Positions 17,471 through 25,306 of a stretch of 64,000 bases of DNA are shown one piece after another. The DNA is from Arthrobacter ruber (GTDB lineage Bacteria; Actinomycetota; Actinomycetes; Actinomycetales; Micrococcaceae): contig NZ_PPTH01000013.1 of assembly GCF_002954225.1 (NCBI RefSeq), forward strand, positions 62,001 through 126,000, read 5' to 3'. The stretch's first letter is position 1; each line of letters opens with the position of its first letter. The notes beneath the pieces were generated by a model. It was not told where the DNA came from and ran no database searches. It saw only the letters and a list, made by a program, of their open reading frames with translations. Both the position numbers and the translations under genes were made by a program.

Positions 17471-18703
17471 ATGACAGCAGACGCGCGGACCGCACCCCGG
17501 GGCAGTGGCACGGCGCCGTGGACGAGGGCCGCGCTCGGCGCGAACCTGCTCGGCAGCGACGGCAGGCTCGGGATCACCATCTTCGAGGAGGTGACGGCCC
17601 TCGCGCAGGAGCACGGCGCGATCAACCTCGGCCAGGGCTTCCCCGACGAGGACGGTCCGCAGGAGATCCTGGACGCCGCGCGCTCGGCCATCGCCGACGG
17701 CGCCAACCAGTACGCCCCCGGCCAGGGACTCCCGGTCCTGCGCTCCGCGATCGCCGCGCACCAGGAACGGTTCTACGGACTGACGGTGGACCCGCAGACC
17801 GAGGTGATCGTCAGCACGGGTGCCACCGAGTCCATCGCCGCCGCCATCCTCGCGTTCGCGGGGCCCGGCGACGAGGTGCTGACCTTCGAGCCCTTCTACG
17901 ACTCCTACGGCGCCGTGATCGGACTCTCCGGCGCCACCCACACCACGGCACCGCTGCGCGCACCCGACTTCCAGCCGGACGCCGCGAGCCTGGAGGCCGC
18001 CTTCAGCGAGCGTACGCGGATCGTCGTCGTCAACAACCCCCACAACCCCACGGGCAGCGTCTTCACCCGGGCGGCGCTGGAGCTGATCGTGAGGCTCGCC
18101 GAGCGGCATGGCGCCATCATCGTGACCGACGAGGTGTACGAGCACCTGACCTTCGGGGTCCCGCACATCCCGGTCGCCACCCTTTCGGGGGCTGCGGACC
18201 GTACCCTCACGATCTCCTCGGCCGGCAAGACCTTCTCGGTGACCGGATGGAAGGTGGGCTGGCTCAGCGGGCCGGCCGAGCTCGTGGCCCAGGTGCGCAC
18301 CGTCAAGACCTTCCTGACCTACACCTCGGGGACGCCCTTCCAGGGCGCCGTCGCCCTGGGCCTCGGACTGCCCGACGCATTCTTCACCTCGGCGGCCGCC
18401 ACCCTCCGGAGGAAGCGGGACCTGCTCGGCGAGGGGCTGCGCGCCGCGGGGTTCGACGTCTTCGAACCCGAGGGCACATTCTTCACCACGGTCGATGCCG
18501 CTCCGCTGGGCGTCGAGGACGCCACCGACCTCGCCCGGCGCCTGCCGTCCCTGATAGGTGTCGCCGCCATCCCCGTGGCGATGTTCTGCCACGAGGAGGG
18601 CGCCGAACGCACGCGCTCACTGCTCCGCTTCGCCTTCTGCAAGAGGTTCGACGTCATCGAGGAGGGCGCACTCCGCCTCGGCGCCCTGCGGGAGCGCGTG
18701 TGA
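17471..18703 (+). CDS. PLP-dependent class I/II aminotransferase
   Basis: Fold-type I aminotransferase of 410 residues. Substrate-entry motif INLGQGFPD, cofactor-binding NPHNPTG and DEVYEHL, and the Schiff-base lysine in SSAGKTFSVTGWKVG are present. The pattern matches the family that includes methionine/kynurenine aminotransferase and actinobacterial N-succinyldiaminopimelate aminotransferase (DapC); the sequence alone does not decide. The start is ATG. It overlaps the next gene, a spermidine-synthase-like protein, by 4 nt, so the two form an operon divergent from coaD. Confidence 0.9.
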   Translation: MTADARTAPRGSGTAPWTRAALGANLLGSDGRLGITIFEEVTALAQEHGAINLGQGFPDEDGPQEILDAARSAIADGANQYAPGQGLPVLRSAIAAHQERFYGLTVDPQTEVIVSTGATESIAAAILAFAGPGDEVLTFEPFYDSYGAVIGLSGATHTTAPLRAPDFQPDAASLEAAFSERTRIVVVNNPHNPTGSVFTRAALELIVRLAERHGAIIVTDEVYEHLTFGVPHIPVATLSGAADRTLTISSAGKTFSVTGWKVGWLSGPAELVAQVRTVKTFLTYTSGTPFQGAVALGLGLPDAFFTSAAATLRRKRDLLGEGLRAAGFDVFEPEGTFFTTVDAAPLGVEDATDLARRLPSLIGVAAIPVAMFCHEEGAERTRSLLRFAFCKRFDVIEEGALRLGALRERV

Positions 18704-19569
18704 CCGAGGCGCCCCGCCCGGCCCGCGGTGCGGAGCACGGCACCCCCGTCGGGCCCGACACGGACGACACGGACGACGCGGACGACGTCGAGGTGCCCAC
18801 GCGCTGGCTGCCGGTGACGGGGGCCTACGCGGAGCTCGACGAGGACGCCTACATCGAGGGCGCCCTGATCCTCAGCATCGGGGGCGCGCAGCAGTCGCAC
18901 GTGGACCTGCTCCACCCCGAACGGGTCTTCTACGAGTACCTCCAGCGCATCTGCAACGTGATCGACCTCGTGGCGGAGCCCGGCGCGCCCGTGCGGGTCC
19001 TGCACCTCGGGGCGGGGGCGCTCACCCTCGTCCGGTACGTCCAGGCGACCCGGCCCGGATCGTTCCAGATCGCCGTCGACCTCGAACGGGACCTGATCGA
19101 CTTCGTCCTCGAGGCGATGCCGCTCCCGGACGGCACCATCTGCGAGATCGTCGTCGGCGACGCGTCCGACGCCGTCCTCGAGCAGCCGGACGACGCCTTC
19201 GACGTCGTCGTGCTGGACATCTTCGCCGGAGCCGACGCGCCCGCCCACCTCACCTCCCCCGAGTACGCCGCGCACCTGCTGCGGGTCTGCGGGGAGGACG
19301 GTGTGGTCCTGGTGAACGTCGGCGACGACCCTCCCCTGGCCTTCGCCCGCGCACAGAGCCGCCAGCTCGCAGCACTGGCCGGCGCGACGGCGGTGCTGAC
19401 CGAGGCCGGGATGGTGGACGGCGGGCAGGCCGGCAATGTCATCGTCGCCGCGCGGCGCGACCCGTGGCCCGCAGGATGGACGCGTGCGCTGCTCGCAGCG
19501 GGACCGCATCCGGCCGCGGTCCTCACGGGCCCGGAGCTCGCGGCATTCCACGGGCTGCCTCCGCTGTAG
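18700..19569 (+). CDS. Spermidine synthase-like methyltransferase-fold protein
   Basis: Protein of 289 residues with a Rossmann-like SAM-binding fold. After an acidic Asp-rich N-terminus it shows HLGAGALTLVRYV (glycine loop), AVDLERDLIDFV (acidic strand 2), VVGDASDAV and VVLDIFAGADAPAHL, the order found in spermidine/spermine synthases. The classical polyamine-site residues are not obvious and no membrane domain is fused. Actinobacterial relatives are usually annotated as spermidine synthase, but the real substrate is unproven. Its GTG start overlaps the aminotransferase stop (GTGA), implying coupled expression. Confidence 0.75.
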   Translation: MTEAPRPARGAEHGTPVGPDTDDTDDADDVEVPTRWLPVTGAYAELDEDAYIEGALILSIGGAQQSHVDLLHPERVFYEYLQRICNVIDLVAEPGAPVRVLHLGAGALTLVRYVQATRPGSFQIAVDLERDLIDFVLEAMPLPDGTICEIVVGDASDAVLEQPDDAFDVVVLDIFAGADAPAHLTSPEYAAHLLRVCGEDGVVLVNVGDDPPLAFARAQSRQLAALAGATAVLTEAGMVDGGQAGNVIVAARRDPWPAGWTRALLAAGPHPAAVLTGPELAAFHGLPPL

Positions 19570-19767
19570 AGCTCGGAAGCTGCTCCCGTGCACAGGCGAC
19601 CGGAGCGCGGGCTTGTCGAGCAGGCTCACGGGTCGCGGTGCCCTGCCGCCGTGCAGCACGGCGCCCATCCGGCCGGCCCACCCGTCCGAAGTACTCGACG
19701 CCGGCGGTCCACGCTTCGGCGGTACCCTGTGAGGACAGCGCGGGACGATTCGAGGGAGGAGACACGG

Positions 19768-20364
19768 ATGGCTGCGGCCCACCCCTATCTCCGGTCGATC
19801 GTCCTCGTCTCGCTGATCCTCTCGGTCTCCTCCGCGTCCCACGTCCTCGCGGCAGGGCATCTTCCGGCCCCGGGCGTGATGCTCCTGCTCGGTGCCCTCC
19901 TCCTGATCCCGATGATGCTGCTCACCCGGACCACGGTCTCGTTCCGTACCGGTCTGCTGGCGATGGGAGCAGGACAGCTCCTGCTGCACACCCTGTTCGG
20001 GATGACCGCCGTGCCGGCCGTGTGCGAGAGCTCATCGGTGAACCCCGGGCACCACGCCGCCTTCGAACTCGCCTGCTCCCCGGTCCCGGAGCAGCTGGGC
20101 GAGGCAGCCGGAGGTCCGCTGATGGCCCTGCTGCACGTGGTGGCCACCGTCGTCCTCGCTCTCGCTGTCACCCGCAGTGACCAGGCCCTCGCCCTCCTCG
20201 GCGCCTGGCTCCAGCCTCTCCTTCGCGCTCCGGCCGTGGTTCCCCCCGCGACGCCCCTGCGCCGTACCGTGTCCGCCGGACCGGCGCCTGTCGCGCCGCT
20301 GCCCGTCCATGCCTCCGTGCCCACCCTGCGGGGTCCGCCGGCCCTGGAAGCGCTGCCCGCCTGA
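19768..20364 (+). CDS. Four-TM membrane protein next to ycnI
   Basis: Hypothetical integral membrane protein of 198 residues. Three or four hydrophobic segments are visible: residues about 8-25, 35-53, 60-78 and 112-130. A soluble Pro/Ala-rich C-terminal tail follows. A loop with Cys and His (CESSSVNPGHHAAFELAC) between TM3 and TM4 would face outside and could bind copper. The ATG at 19768 has a strong ribosome site (GAGGGAGGAG). It lies just before the YcnI-like copper protein gene, suggesting a role in copper handling. No family name could be assigned with confidence. Confidence 0.75.
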   Translation: MAAAHPYLRSIVLVSLILSVSSASHVLAAGHLPAPGVMLLLGALLLIPMMLLTRTTVSFRTGLLAMGAGQLLLHTLFGMTAVPAVCESSSVNPGHHAAFELACSPVPEQLGEAAGGPLMALLHVVATVVLALAVTRSDQALALLGAWLQPLLRAPAVVPPATPLRRTVSAGPAPVAPLPVHASVPTLRGPPALEALPA

Positions 20365-20477
20365 CCCGGACTCCTCGAGGGGATCCCCGGTGGTCGGCAG
20401 GCGCTGCCCGGACCACCTCCCACTGCTCCCGTCCCTTCCGCCATCGCGGCACGGAGCACACCCCGAAAGGCACTTCC

Positions 20478-21227
20478 ATGACCAGCTCACCCAAGCGCGC
20501 CCTCACCACCGGCGCCGTCGCCCTCACCACTGCCGGACTGATGGCCCTGGGCCTCGGCGCAGCCAGCGCCCACGTCACCGTCGCCCCCGCCTCCACCACC
20601 GAGGACGGCTACTCGCAGCTCACCTTCAGCGTGCCCAACGAGTCCGAGACCGCGGCCACGAACAAGCTCGAGGTGACGCTTCCCACCGGGCAGCCGTTCA
20701 CCTCGGTCCGCGTCAAGCCGGTGGAGGGCTGGACGGCCGAGGTGGTGTCCGGTGCACTGCCGGAACCCGTCACCACGGACGACGGCGCCACCCTCACGGA
20801 GGCGCCGCTGTCCGTCGTCTGGACCGCCGAGCCGGGCGCCGAGATCTCCCAGCAGCAGTACCAGACGTTCTCCATCTCCGTCGGACGCCTCCCCGAGGCG
20901 GGCTCCACCGTGATGCTTCCCGCCACGCAGTCCTACACCGACGGTGACGTCGTCGCATGGGATCAGGAGACCGTGGAGGGCGGGGAGGAGCCCGACAAGC
21001 CGGCGCCGTCCTTCGTGACGACCGCCGCGGCGGAGGGCGAGGATGCGCACGGCGGCCACACGGCTACCGATACCGCCGAGACCGCCGAGGCGATCGACGC
21101 CGAGCAGGCCGCGACCAGCACCGACACGGGCTCCTCGTCCGCCGTCGGGTGGGTGGGCCTGGTGGCCGGCCTGCTCGGTCTGGCCGCCGGCGTGACCGCG
21201 CTGGCCAGGACGCGTCGGAAGGCATAA
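20478..21227 (+). CDS. ycnI: YcnI-like copper-binding protein (DUF1775)
   Basis: Exported membrane-anchored protein of 249 residues. A signal peptide (residues 1-31, ending ASA) leaves His32 at the mature N-terminus (HVTVAP), the residue that coordinates copper in YcnI of Bacillus subtilis. The beta-sandwich DUF1775 domain follows, with its conserved tryptophan (EGWTAEV). Next come an acidic His-containing stretch (DAHGGH) and a C-terminal membrane anchor (WVGLVAGLLGLAAGV) ending RTRRKA. The ribosome site is GAAAGG. The usual CopC/YcnJ partner is not present here; the upstream membrane protein takes its place. Confidence 0.9.
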   Translation: MTSSPKRALTTGAVALTTAGLMALGLGAASAHVTVAPASTTEDGYSQLTFSVPNESETAATNKLEVTLPTGQPFTSVRVKPVEGWTAEVVSGALPEPVTTDDGATLTEAPLSVVWTAEPGAEISQQQYQTFSISVGRLPEAGSTVMLPATQSYTDGDVVAWDQETVEGGEEPDKPAPSFVTTAAAEGEDAHGGHTATDTAETAEAIDAEQAATSTDTGSSSAVGWVGLVAGLLGLAAGVTALARTRRKA

Positions 21228-21240
21228 CCGCCTGGGTCAC

Positions 21241-21276
21241 GGGTGCGGTGCCGGCGTCCGGGCCGGCACCGCACCC
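21241..21276 (+). terminator. Terminator after ycnI
   Basis: A perfect 15-bp GC-rich stem with a 6-nt loop begins 13 nt after the ycnI stop, between convergent ycnI and rsmD. There is no T-tract. It probably ends the ycnI transcript. Confidence 0.65.
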
Positions 21277-21433
21277 GCTCATCGCACCCTCCCCGATCCG
21301 CACCGCCCTCCGGCAGCGAGCCGGGCGCGCCTCCGCCGCAGGTGCTGGAGGGCGATGGATGCGCCGGCGGGAAGCACGCCCTGCGGGAGGAACCTGCGGT
21401 AGCCGCCCCGCGTCGGTCGGTGATCCTGCCGGG

Positions 21434-22006
21434 TCAGGCGACCGCCGGCTCCAGGAACCAGAGGCGTGTCTCCCCGTACTTCTTGTCGGAGAAGCGCTCC
21501 AGCCAGGCCGGCCACGCCGGCTCCGGCGAGCGCGCGGACCGTTCGACGACGACGACGGCCCCCTCGGCGAGTCTCGACTCGAGGGCTGCCAGCACGGCGA
21601 GCACCCCGTCCTCCCCCACGGTGTACGGCGGATCCATGAGGACGAGGTCCCAGGTCAGTTCCGGCGCCACGCGCTCGAGGTACGTCTCCACCTTGGACCG
21701 GTGCACGCGCACGGCGGTCCAGCCGAGCACGCGGTTCACGAGGTCGGCGTTGCGCTGGGCGACGGCCGCGGCGCGGTCCGCCGACTCCACGAGGTCAACC
21801 GTGGCGGCGCCGCGGCTCGCGCTCTCGACGCCCAGTGAGCCCGAGCCGGCGTAGAGGTCCAGGACGTGCGCCCCCTGCACCACGCCGTAGGACTCGAGAC
21901 TCGAGAAGAGGGCCTCCTTCACGCGGTCGGTCGTGGGACGTGTGCCGTTCCCGTCGACGCTGGTGAGGGTCGAGCCGCCCGCGGCTCCGGCGATGATGCG
22001 CGTCAT
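21434..22006 (-). CDS. rsmD: 16S rRNA (guanine(966)-N(2))-methyltransferase
   Basis: rRNA methyltransferase of 190 residues, beginning MTRIIAGAAGG. It shows the RsmD signature RPTTDRVKEALFSSL, SAM-binding VLDLYAGSGSLGVE and catalytic MDPPY. It methylates N2 of G966 in 16S rRNA during 30S assembly. The ATG at 22006 was chosen because it begins at the conserved MTRII; a start ten codons upstream is possible but not supported. It follows modC by 44 nt on the same strand. In other Actinobacteria rsmD directly follows recG, so the mod operon looks inserted. Confidence 0.95.
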   Translation of the reverse strand: MTRIIAGAAGGSTLTSVDGNGTRPTTDRVKEALFSSLESYGVVQGAHVLDLYAGSGSLGVESASRGAATVDLVESADRAAAVAQRNADLVNRVLGWTAVRVHRSKVETYLERVAPELTWDLVLMDPPYTVGEDGVLAVLAALESRLAEGAVVVVERSARSPEPAWPAWLERFSDKKYGETRLWFLEPAVA

Positions 22007-22050
22007 GCGTCCGACTCTATCGTCCGGCCGCCGCATCCCCGACCGCCGCC

Positions 22051-23094
22051 CTACAGCGGGTAGATGCTCGCGTCCTCGCGCCGGAAGCCCACGAACAGCC
22101 GCGTCCCGGGAGCGATCCCGAGAGCGACGACGGTCGCCGGGGTGACGTCCGCCGCCAGGCCGGCGCCGTGCACGCGCACCACGTCGCCGCGGTGTTCGAC
22201 GTCGTCGATCTCCACCTCGAGGCCGCTGACCCCCGCGGGGGCCGTGGTGGTCCGCGACACGGACACACTGCCGGGACGGACCGTGAGGGCGAGCCGCCGG
22301 CCTGTCGGGAACACCTCGGCCGATGGCGCGACCAGCCCGTTGTCCGCCGTGAATCCCGCCGCCGTGGCGCGTCCGGGCAGGAGGTTCAGGCCGGCCAGGC
22401 GGGCCCCGAACGCCGTGACGGGCCGGGTGAGGACCTCGGCGGTGGCGCCGGACTCGACGATCCTGCCGCCGTCGAGGATGAGCACGCGGTCCGCGAGCAG
22501 GAAGGCGTCGAGCGGGTCGTGCGTGACGATGATGGCCGAGCGTCCCGCGAGGACGTCCCGGAGCAGGGCACGGACCGCCGGGGCGACCGCGACGTCGAGG
22601 GCTGCGAGCGGCTCGTCCAGCAGGAGCAGCGCGGGGTCGGCCGCGAGGGCGCGCGCGATCGCCACCCGCTGGGCCTGTCCCCCCGACAGCTGCGCGGGCC
22701 TGCGGCGCGCGAGGTCCTCGGCCCCGACCCGCTCGAGCCAGCGCAGGGCGCTCGTACGTGCGGCGGCCCGGTGGTCACCCCGGCTGCGCGGCCCGAACGC
22801 GACATTCTCCAGCGCCGTGAGGTGCGGGAACAGGAGCGCCTCCTGCGCCAGGAGGGCGACGCCCCGGTGGCGCGGCTCCGTGAGCACCCGGCGGCCGGCA
22901 CCGGCGTCGAACAGGACGGCGCCGTCCAGGTGGGCCCGGCCGGCTGTGGGCGCGAGCAGCCCCGCCACGAGGTTGAGCAGGGTCGACTTCCCGGCCCCGT
23001 TGGGTCCGAGGACGGCGAGGGTCTCGCCGGCGGCCAGCTCGAACGAGACGTCGAACCCCCGGTCGGCGAGGGACGCCGCGAAGGTGAGGCCCAT
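22051..23094 (-). CDS. modC: Molybdate ABC transporter ATP-binding protein
   Basis: Nucleotide-binding subunit of the molybdate importer, 347 residues. Walker A GPNGAGKST, signature LSGGQAQRVAIARAL, Walker B LLLLDEPLAALD and the switch histidine (VTHDPLDA) are intact. The C-terminal 100 residues look like a TOBE/Mop regulatory domain (GLEVEIDDVEHRGDVVRVH). The ATG overlaps the modB stop by 1 nt. Membership of modABC plus a Mop-type regulator supports molybdate; tungstate or sulfate are less likely. Confidence 0.93.
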   Translation of the reverse strand: MGLTFAASLADRGFDVSFELAAGETLAVLGPNGAGKSTLLNLVAGLLAPTAGRAHLDGAVLFDAGAGRRVLTEPRHRGVALLAQEALLFPHLTALENVAFGPRSRGDHRAAARTSALRWLERVGAEDLARRRPAQLSGGQAQRVAIARALAADPALLLLDEPLAALDVAVAPAVRALLRDVLAGRSAIIVTHDPLDAFLLADRVLILDGGRIVESGATAEVLTRPVTAFGARLAGLNLLPGRATAAGFTADNGLVAPSAEVFPTGRRLALTVRPGSVSVSRTTTAPAGVSGLEVEIDDVEHRGDVVRVHGAGLAADVTPATVVALGIAPGTRLFVGFRREDASIYPL

Positions 23095-23915
23095 CAGCGG
23101 GCCCGGTTCTGGACGCGCGGCGGTGCCGGTGTGCCGCTCCCGAGGGGCCGGACGCGGTGCGCGACACCGACGACGGCGACAGCCACCACCACGAGGACGA
23201 GCGAGAGCGCCACGGCCGCATCCGGGTCGGTCTCCCGCTGGAGGTACACCTCGAGCGGAAGCGTCCTCGTGGTGCCCTGCAGGCTCCCGGCGAAGGTCAG
23301 CGTTGCGCCGAACTCCCCCAGTGCGCGGGCGAAGGACAGCACGGCCCCGGAGACGAGGGCCGGCAGGACCAGGGGCAGCGTGATGCGCCGGAGCACCGTC
23401 CACCGTCCGGCGCCCAGCGTGGCGCCCACGGCTTCGTACCGCGTCCCGACCGACCGCAGGGCGCCCTCGAGGCTGAGCACGAGGAACGGCAGCGCGACGA
23501 AGGCCTGCGACATCACCACGGCGGTCGTCGAGAACGCGATGTCGACACCTAGGGCGTCCAGGCTGCTGCCGAGGAGCCCGCGCCGCCCGAAGGTGTACAG
23601 CAGGGCGATCCCGCCGACCACGGGCGGGAGCACCAGCGGCAGCAGCACGAGCGACCGCACGAGCCGCTGCCCCCGGAACGAGGTCCGCGCGAGGACCAGG
23701 GCCATGGGCACACCCACGAGGACGCACAGCGCCGTCGCCGTCAGCGAGGTCCGGAGGCTGAGCAGCAGCGCGGCCTGCGCGCTGTCCGAGGTGACGAGGG
23801 GGACGAAGCGCGGCCAGTCGACCCGCAGTGCCATCGCCACGAGGGGCAGCACCACGAACAGGCCGCCGACGACGGCGAGGGCCACCACCCAGCGAGGAAG
23901 GACGGCCGTGTTCAT
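23094..23915 (-). CDS. modB: Molybdate ABC transporter permease
   Basis: Membrane permease of about 273 residues with five or six transmembrane segments. The cytoplasmic EAA loop that docks to ModC is seen as [21 protein letters not shown]. The start MNTAVLPRW was preferred because it precedes the first membrane helix directly; an in-frame GTG 15 codons upstream is also possible. A gap of about 130 nt separates it from modA, and it overlaps modC by 1 nt. Confidence 0.93.
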   Translation of the reverse strand: MNTAVLPRWVVALAVVGGLFVVLPLVAMALRVDWPRFVPLVTSDSAQAALLLSLRTSLTATALCVLVGVPMALVLARTSFRGQRLVRSLVLLPLVLPPVVGGIALLYTFGRRGLLGSSLDALGVDIAFSTTAVVMSQAFVALPFLVLSLEGALRSVGTRYEAVGATLGAGRWTVLRRITLPLVLPALVSGAVLSFARALGEFGATLTFAGSLQGTTRTLPLEVYLQRETDPDAAVALSLVLVVVAVAVVGVAHRVRPLGSGTPAPPRVQNRAR

Positions 23916-24047
23916 GGTCTGGTCCCGCCGGCCGGGGCGCTCGCCGCGGGGACCGGCCACGACGTCGGACCGGGCCCGAGCGCCACGGTTCCTGCCGGGC
24001 GTCGAGGGGCGCGGCCGGCGACCTCGGGCGCGTACCCTCCGGGGGCG

Positions 24048-24860
24048 TCAGGGCGCACCGAAACCCGCCGCCCCGAGCACGGCCCGCGCGGAGGGTCCGG
24101 AGGCGAAGTCCACGAAGGCCTGCGCCGTCGCCGGGTCGGCGCTGTCGGCCAGGGCCGCGACGGGGTAGGTGGTGACGGCGGCGGCAGCTTCCGGGACCTC
24201 GATGCCGCGGACGGCGTCCCCTGCCGCCCGCACGTCCGTGACGTACACGAGACCGGCGTCGGCCTCGCCCGAGGTGACCTTGCCCAGCACGTCGGTGACG
24301 GAGGACTCCTCGCTCACGGGCATCAGGTCCACCCCGGCGGCCTGTTCGACCCTCGCCGCCGCTGCACCGCACGGGACCTGCACGGCGCAGACCACGGTCT
24401 TCACGCCGGGTCCTGCCGCGTCCGCGAGCGAGGTGATCCCGGCGGGGTTGTCCGCCGGGACGGCGAGCTGCAGGGTGTTGCTGGCGAAGTCGACGGGTTC
24501 GCCTGCCAGCAGGCCGGCATCCCCGGCCTTCCCCATGGTCGCCGCGTCCGCACTGGCGAGGACATCGGCCGGCGCTCCCTCGGTGATCTGCGTGACGAGG
24601 TCCGAGGAGCCCGCGAAGTTCAGGGAGACCTCCGTGCCCGGGTAGGCCTGCTCGAATGCGCCGGCCAGCTCGGTGAAGGAGTCCTTCAGCGATGCGGCCG
24701 CGAAGACGGTGATGCTGCCGTCGATCGTGTCGCCCCCGGCGTCGTCCGGCGTGCTGGTCCCGCAGGCCGTCGTCGCCAGGACGACGGCGAGCGCCAGGGC
24801 GCGGGCGGGAGCCCTGGCGGGGGTGCCGGGCCGGTGCCGGCTCGAACGGCGGTTCGCCAT
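24048..24860 (-). CDS. modA: Molybdate-binding lipoprotein
   Basis: Substrate-binding protein of 270 residues, anchored as a lipoprotein: basic N-terminus, hydrophobic segment, and lipobox LATTAC with Cys33. The mature part begins with the ModA pattern GSITVFAAASLKDSFTELA; the next block is FAGSSDLVTQITEGAPADV, where serines contact the oxyanion. The ATG is 2 nt downstream of the regulator stop. It delivers molybdate to ModBC. Confidence 0.94.
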   Translation of the reverse strand: MANRRSSRHRPGTPARAPARALALAVVLATTACGTSTPDDAGGDTIDGSITVFAAASLKDSFTELAGAFEQAYPGTEVSLNFAGSSDLVTQITEGAPADVLASADAATMGKAGDAGLLAGEPVDFASNTLQLAVPADNPAGITSLADAAGPGVKTVVCAVQVPCGAAAARVEQAAGVDLMPVSEESSVTDVLGKVTSGEADAGLVYVTDVRAAGDAVRGIEVPEAAAAVTTYPVAALADSADPATAQAFVDFASGPSARAVLGAAGFGAP

Positions 24861-24862
24861 GG

Positions 24863-25276
24863 TCAGGCCTTCCCGGCAGGGGTCTCGACGATGACGGTGG
24901 TGGCCTTGACGACGGCGATCGCGATGGACCCCTTCTCCAGGCCGAGGTCGCGGACGGCCTCGCTGCTCATGAGGGACACCACGCGGTGGGGGCCGCACTG
25001 GAGCTCCACCTGCGCCATGACGGTGTCCATGACGATATCGGTGACGATACCCACGAACCGGTTGCGGGCGGACCGGCCGATGTCCGACGGGTCCCCCGGC
25101 AGGACGGCGTTGCGCTGTGCGAGCCGGGCGAGTTCGAGGGCATCGACGACGGCCTTGCCCGAGGCGTCCCTGGCGCTCGCGAGAATGCCCCCGTCGATCC
25201 AGCGACGGACGGTGTCGTCACTGACGCCGAGGTACCGCGCCGCGTCGGCGATCCGTAACTGCGTCATGGAAAGCAT
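24863..25276 (-). CDS. Excisionase-type HTH plus Mop domain molybdate regulator
   Basis: Protein of 137 residues made of two small domains. Residues about 4-60 form a MerR/excisionase-like helix-turn-helix (QLRIADAARYLGVSDDTVRRWIDGGIL). Residues about 70-137 are a single Mop/TOBE molybdate-binding domain (SARNRFVGIVTDIV ... VSLMSSEAVRDLGLEKGS). It differs from E. coli ModE, which has a winged helix and two Mop repeats. The ATG at 25276 has GGAG 7-8 nt upstream; an ATG three codons later is less well placed. As the first gene of the mod operon it probably senses molybdate and controls modABC. Confidence 0.85.
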   Translation of the reverse strand: MLSMTQLRIADAARYLGVSDDTVRRWIDGGILASARDASGKAVVDALELARLAQRNAVLPGDPSDIGRSARNRFVGIVTDIVMDTVMAQVELQCGPHRVVSLMSSEAVRDLGLEKGSIAIAVVKATTVIVETPAGKA

Positions 25277-25306
25277 GCTATCTCCTCAGACGCGGCGTCA
25301 GAGGCG

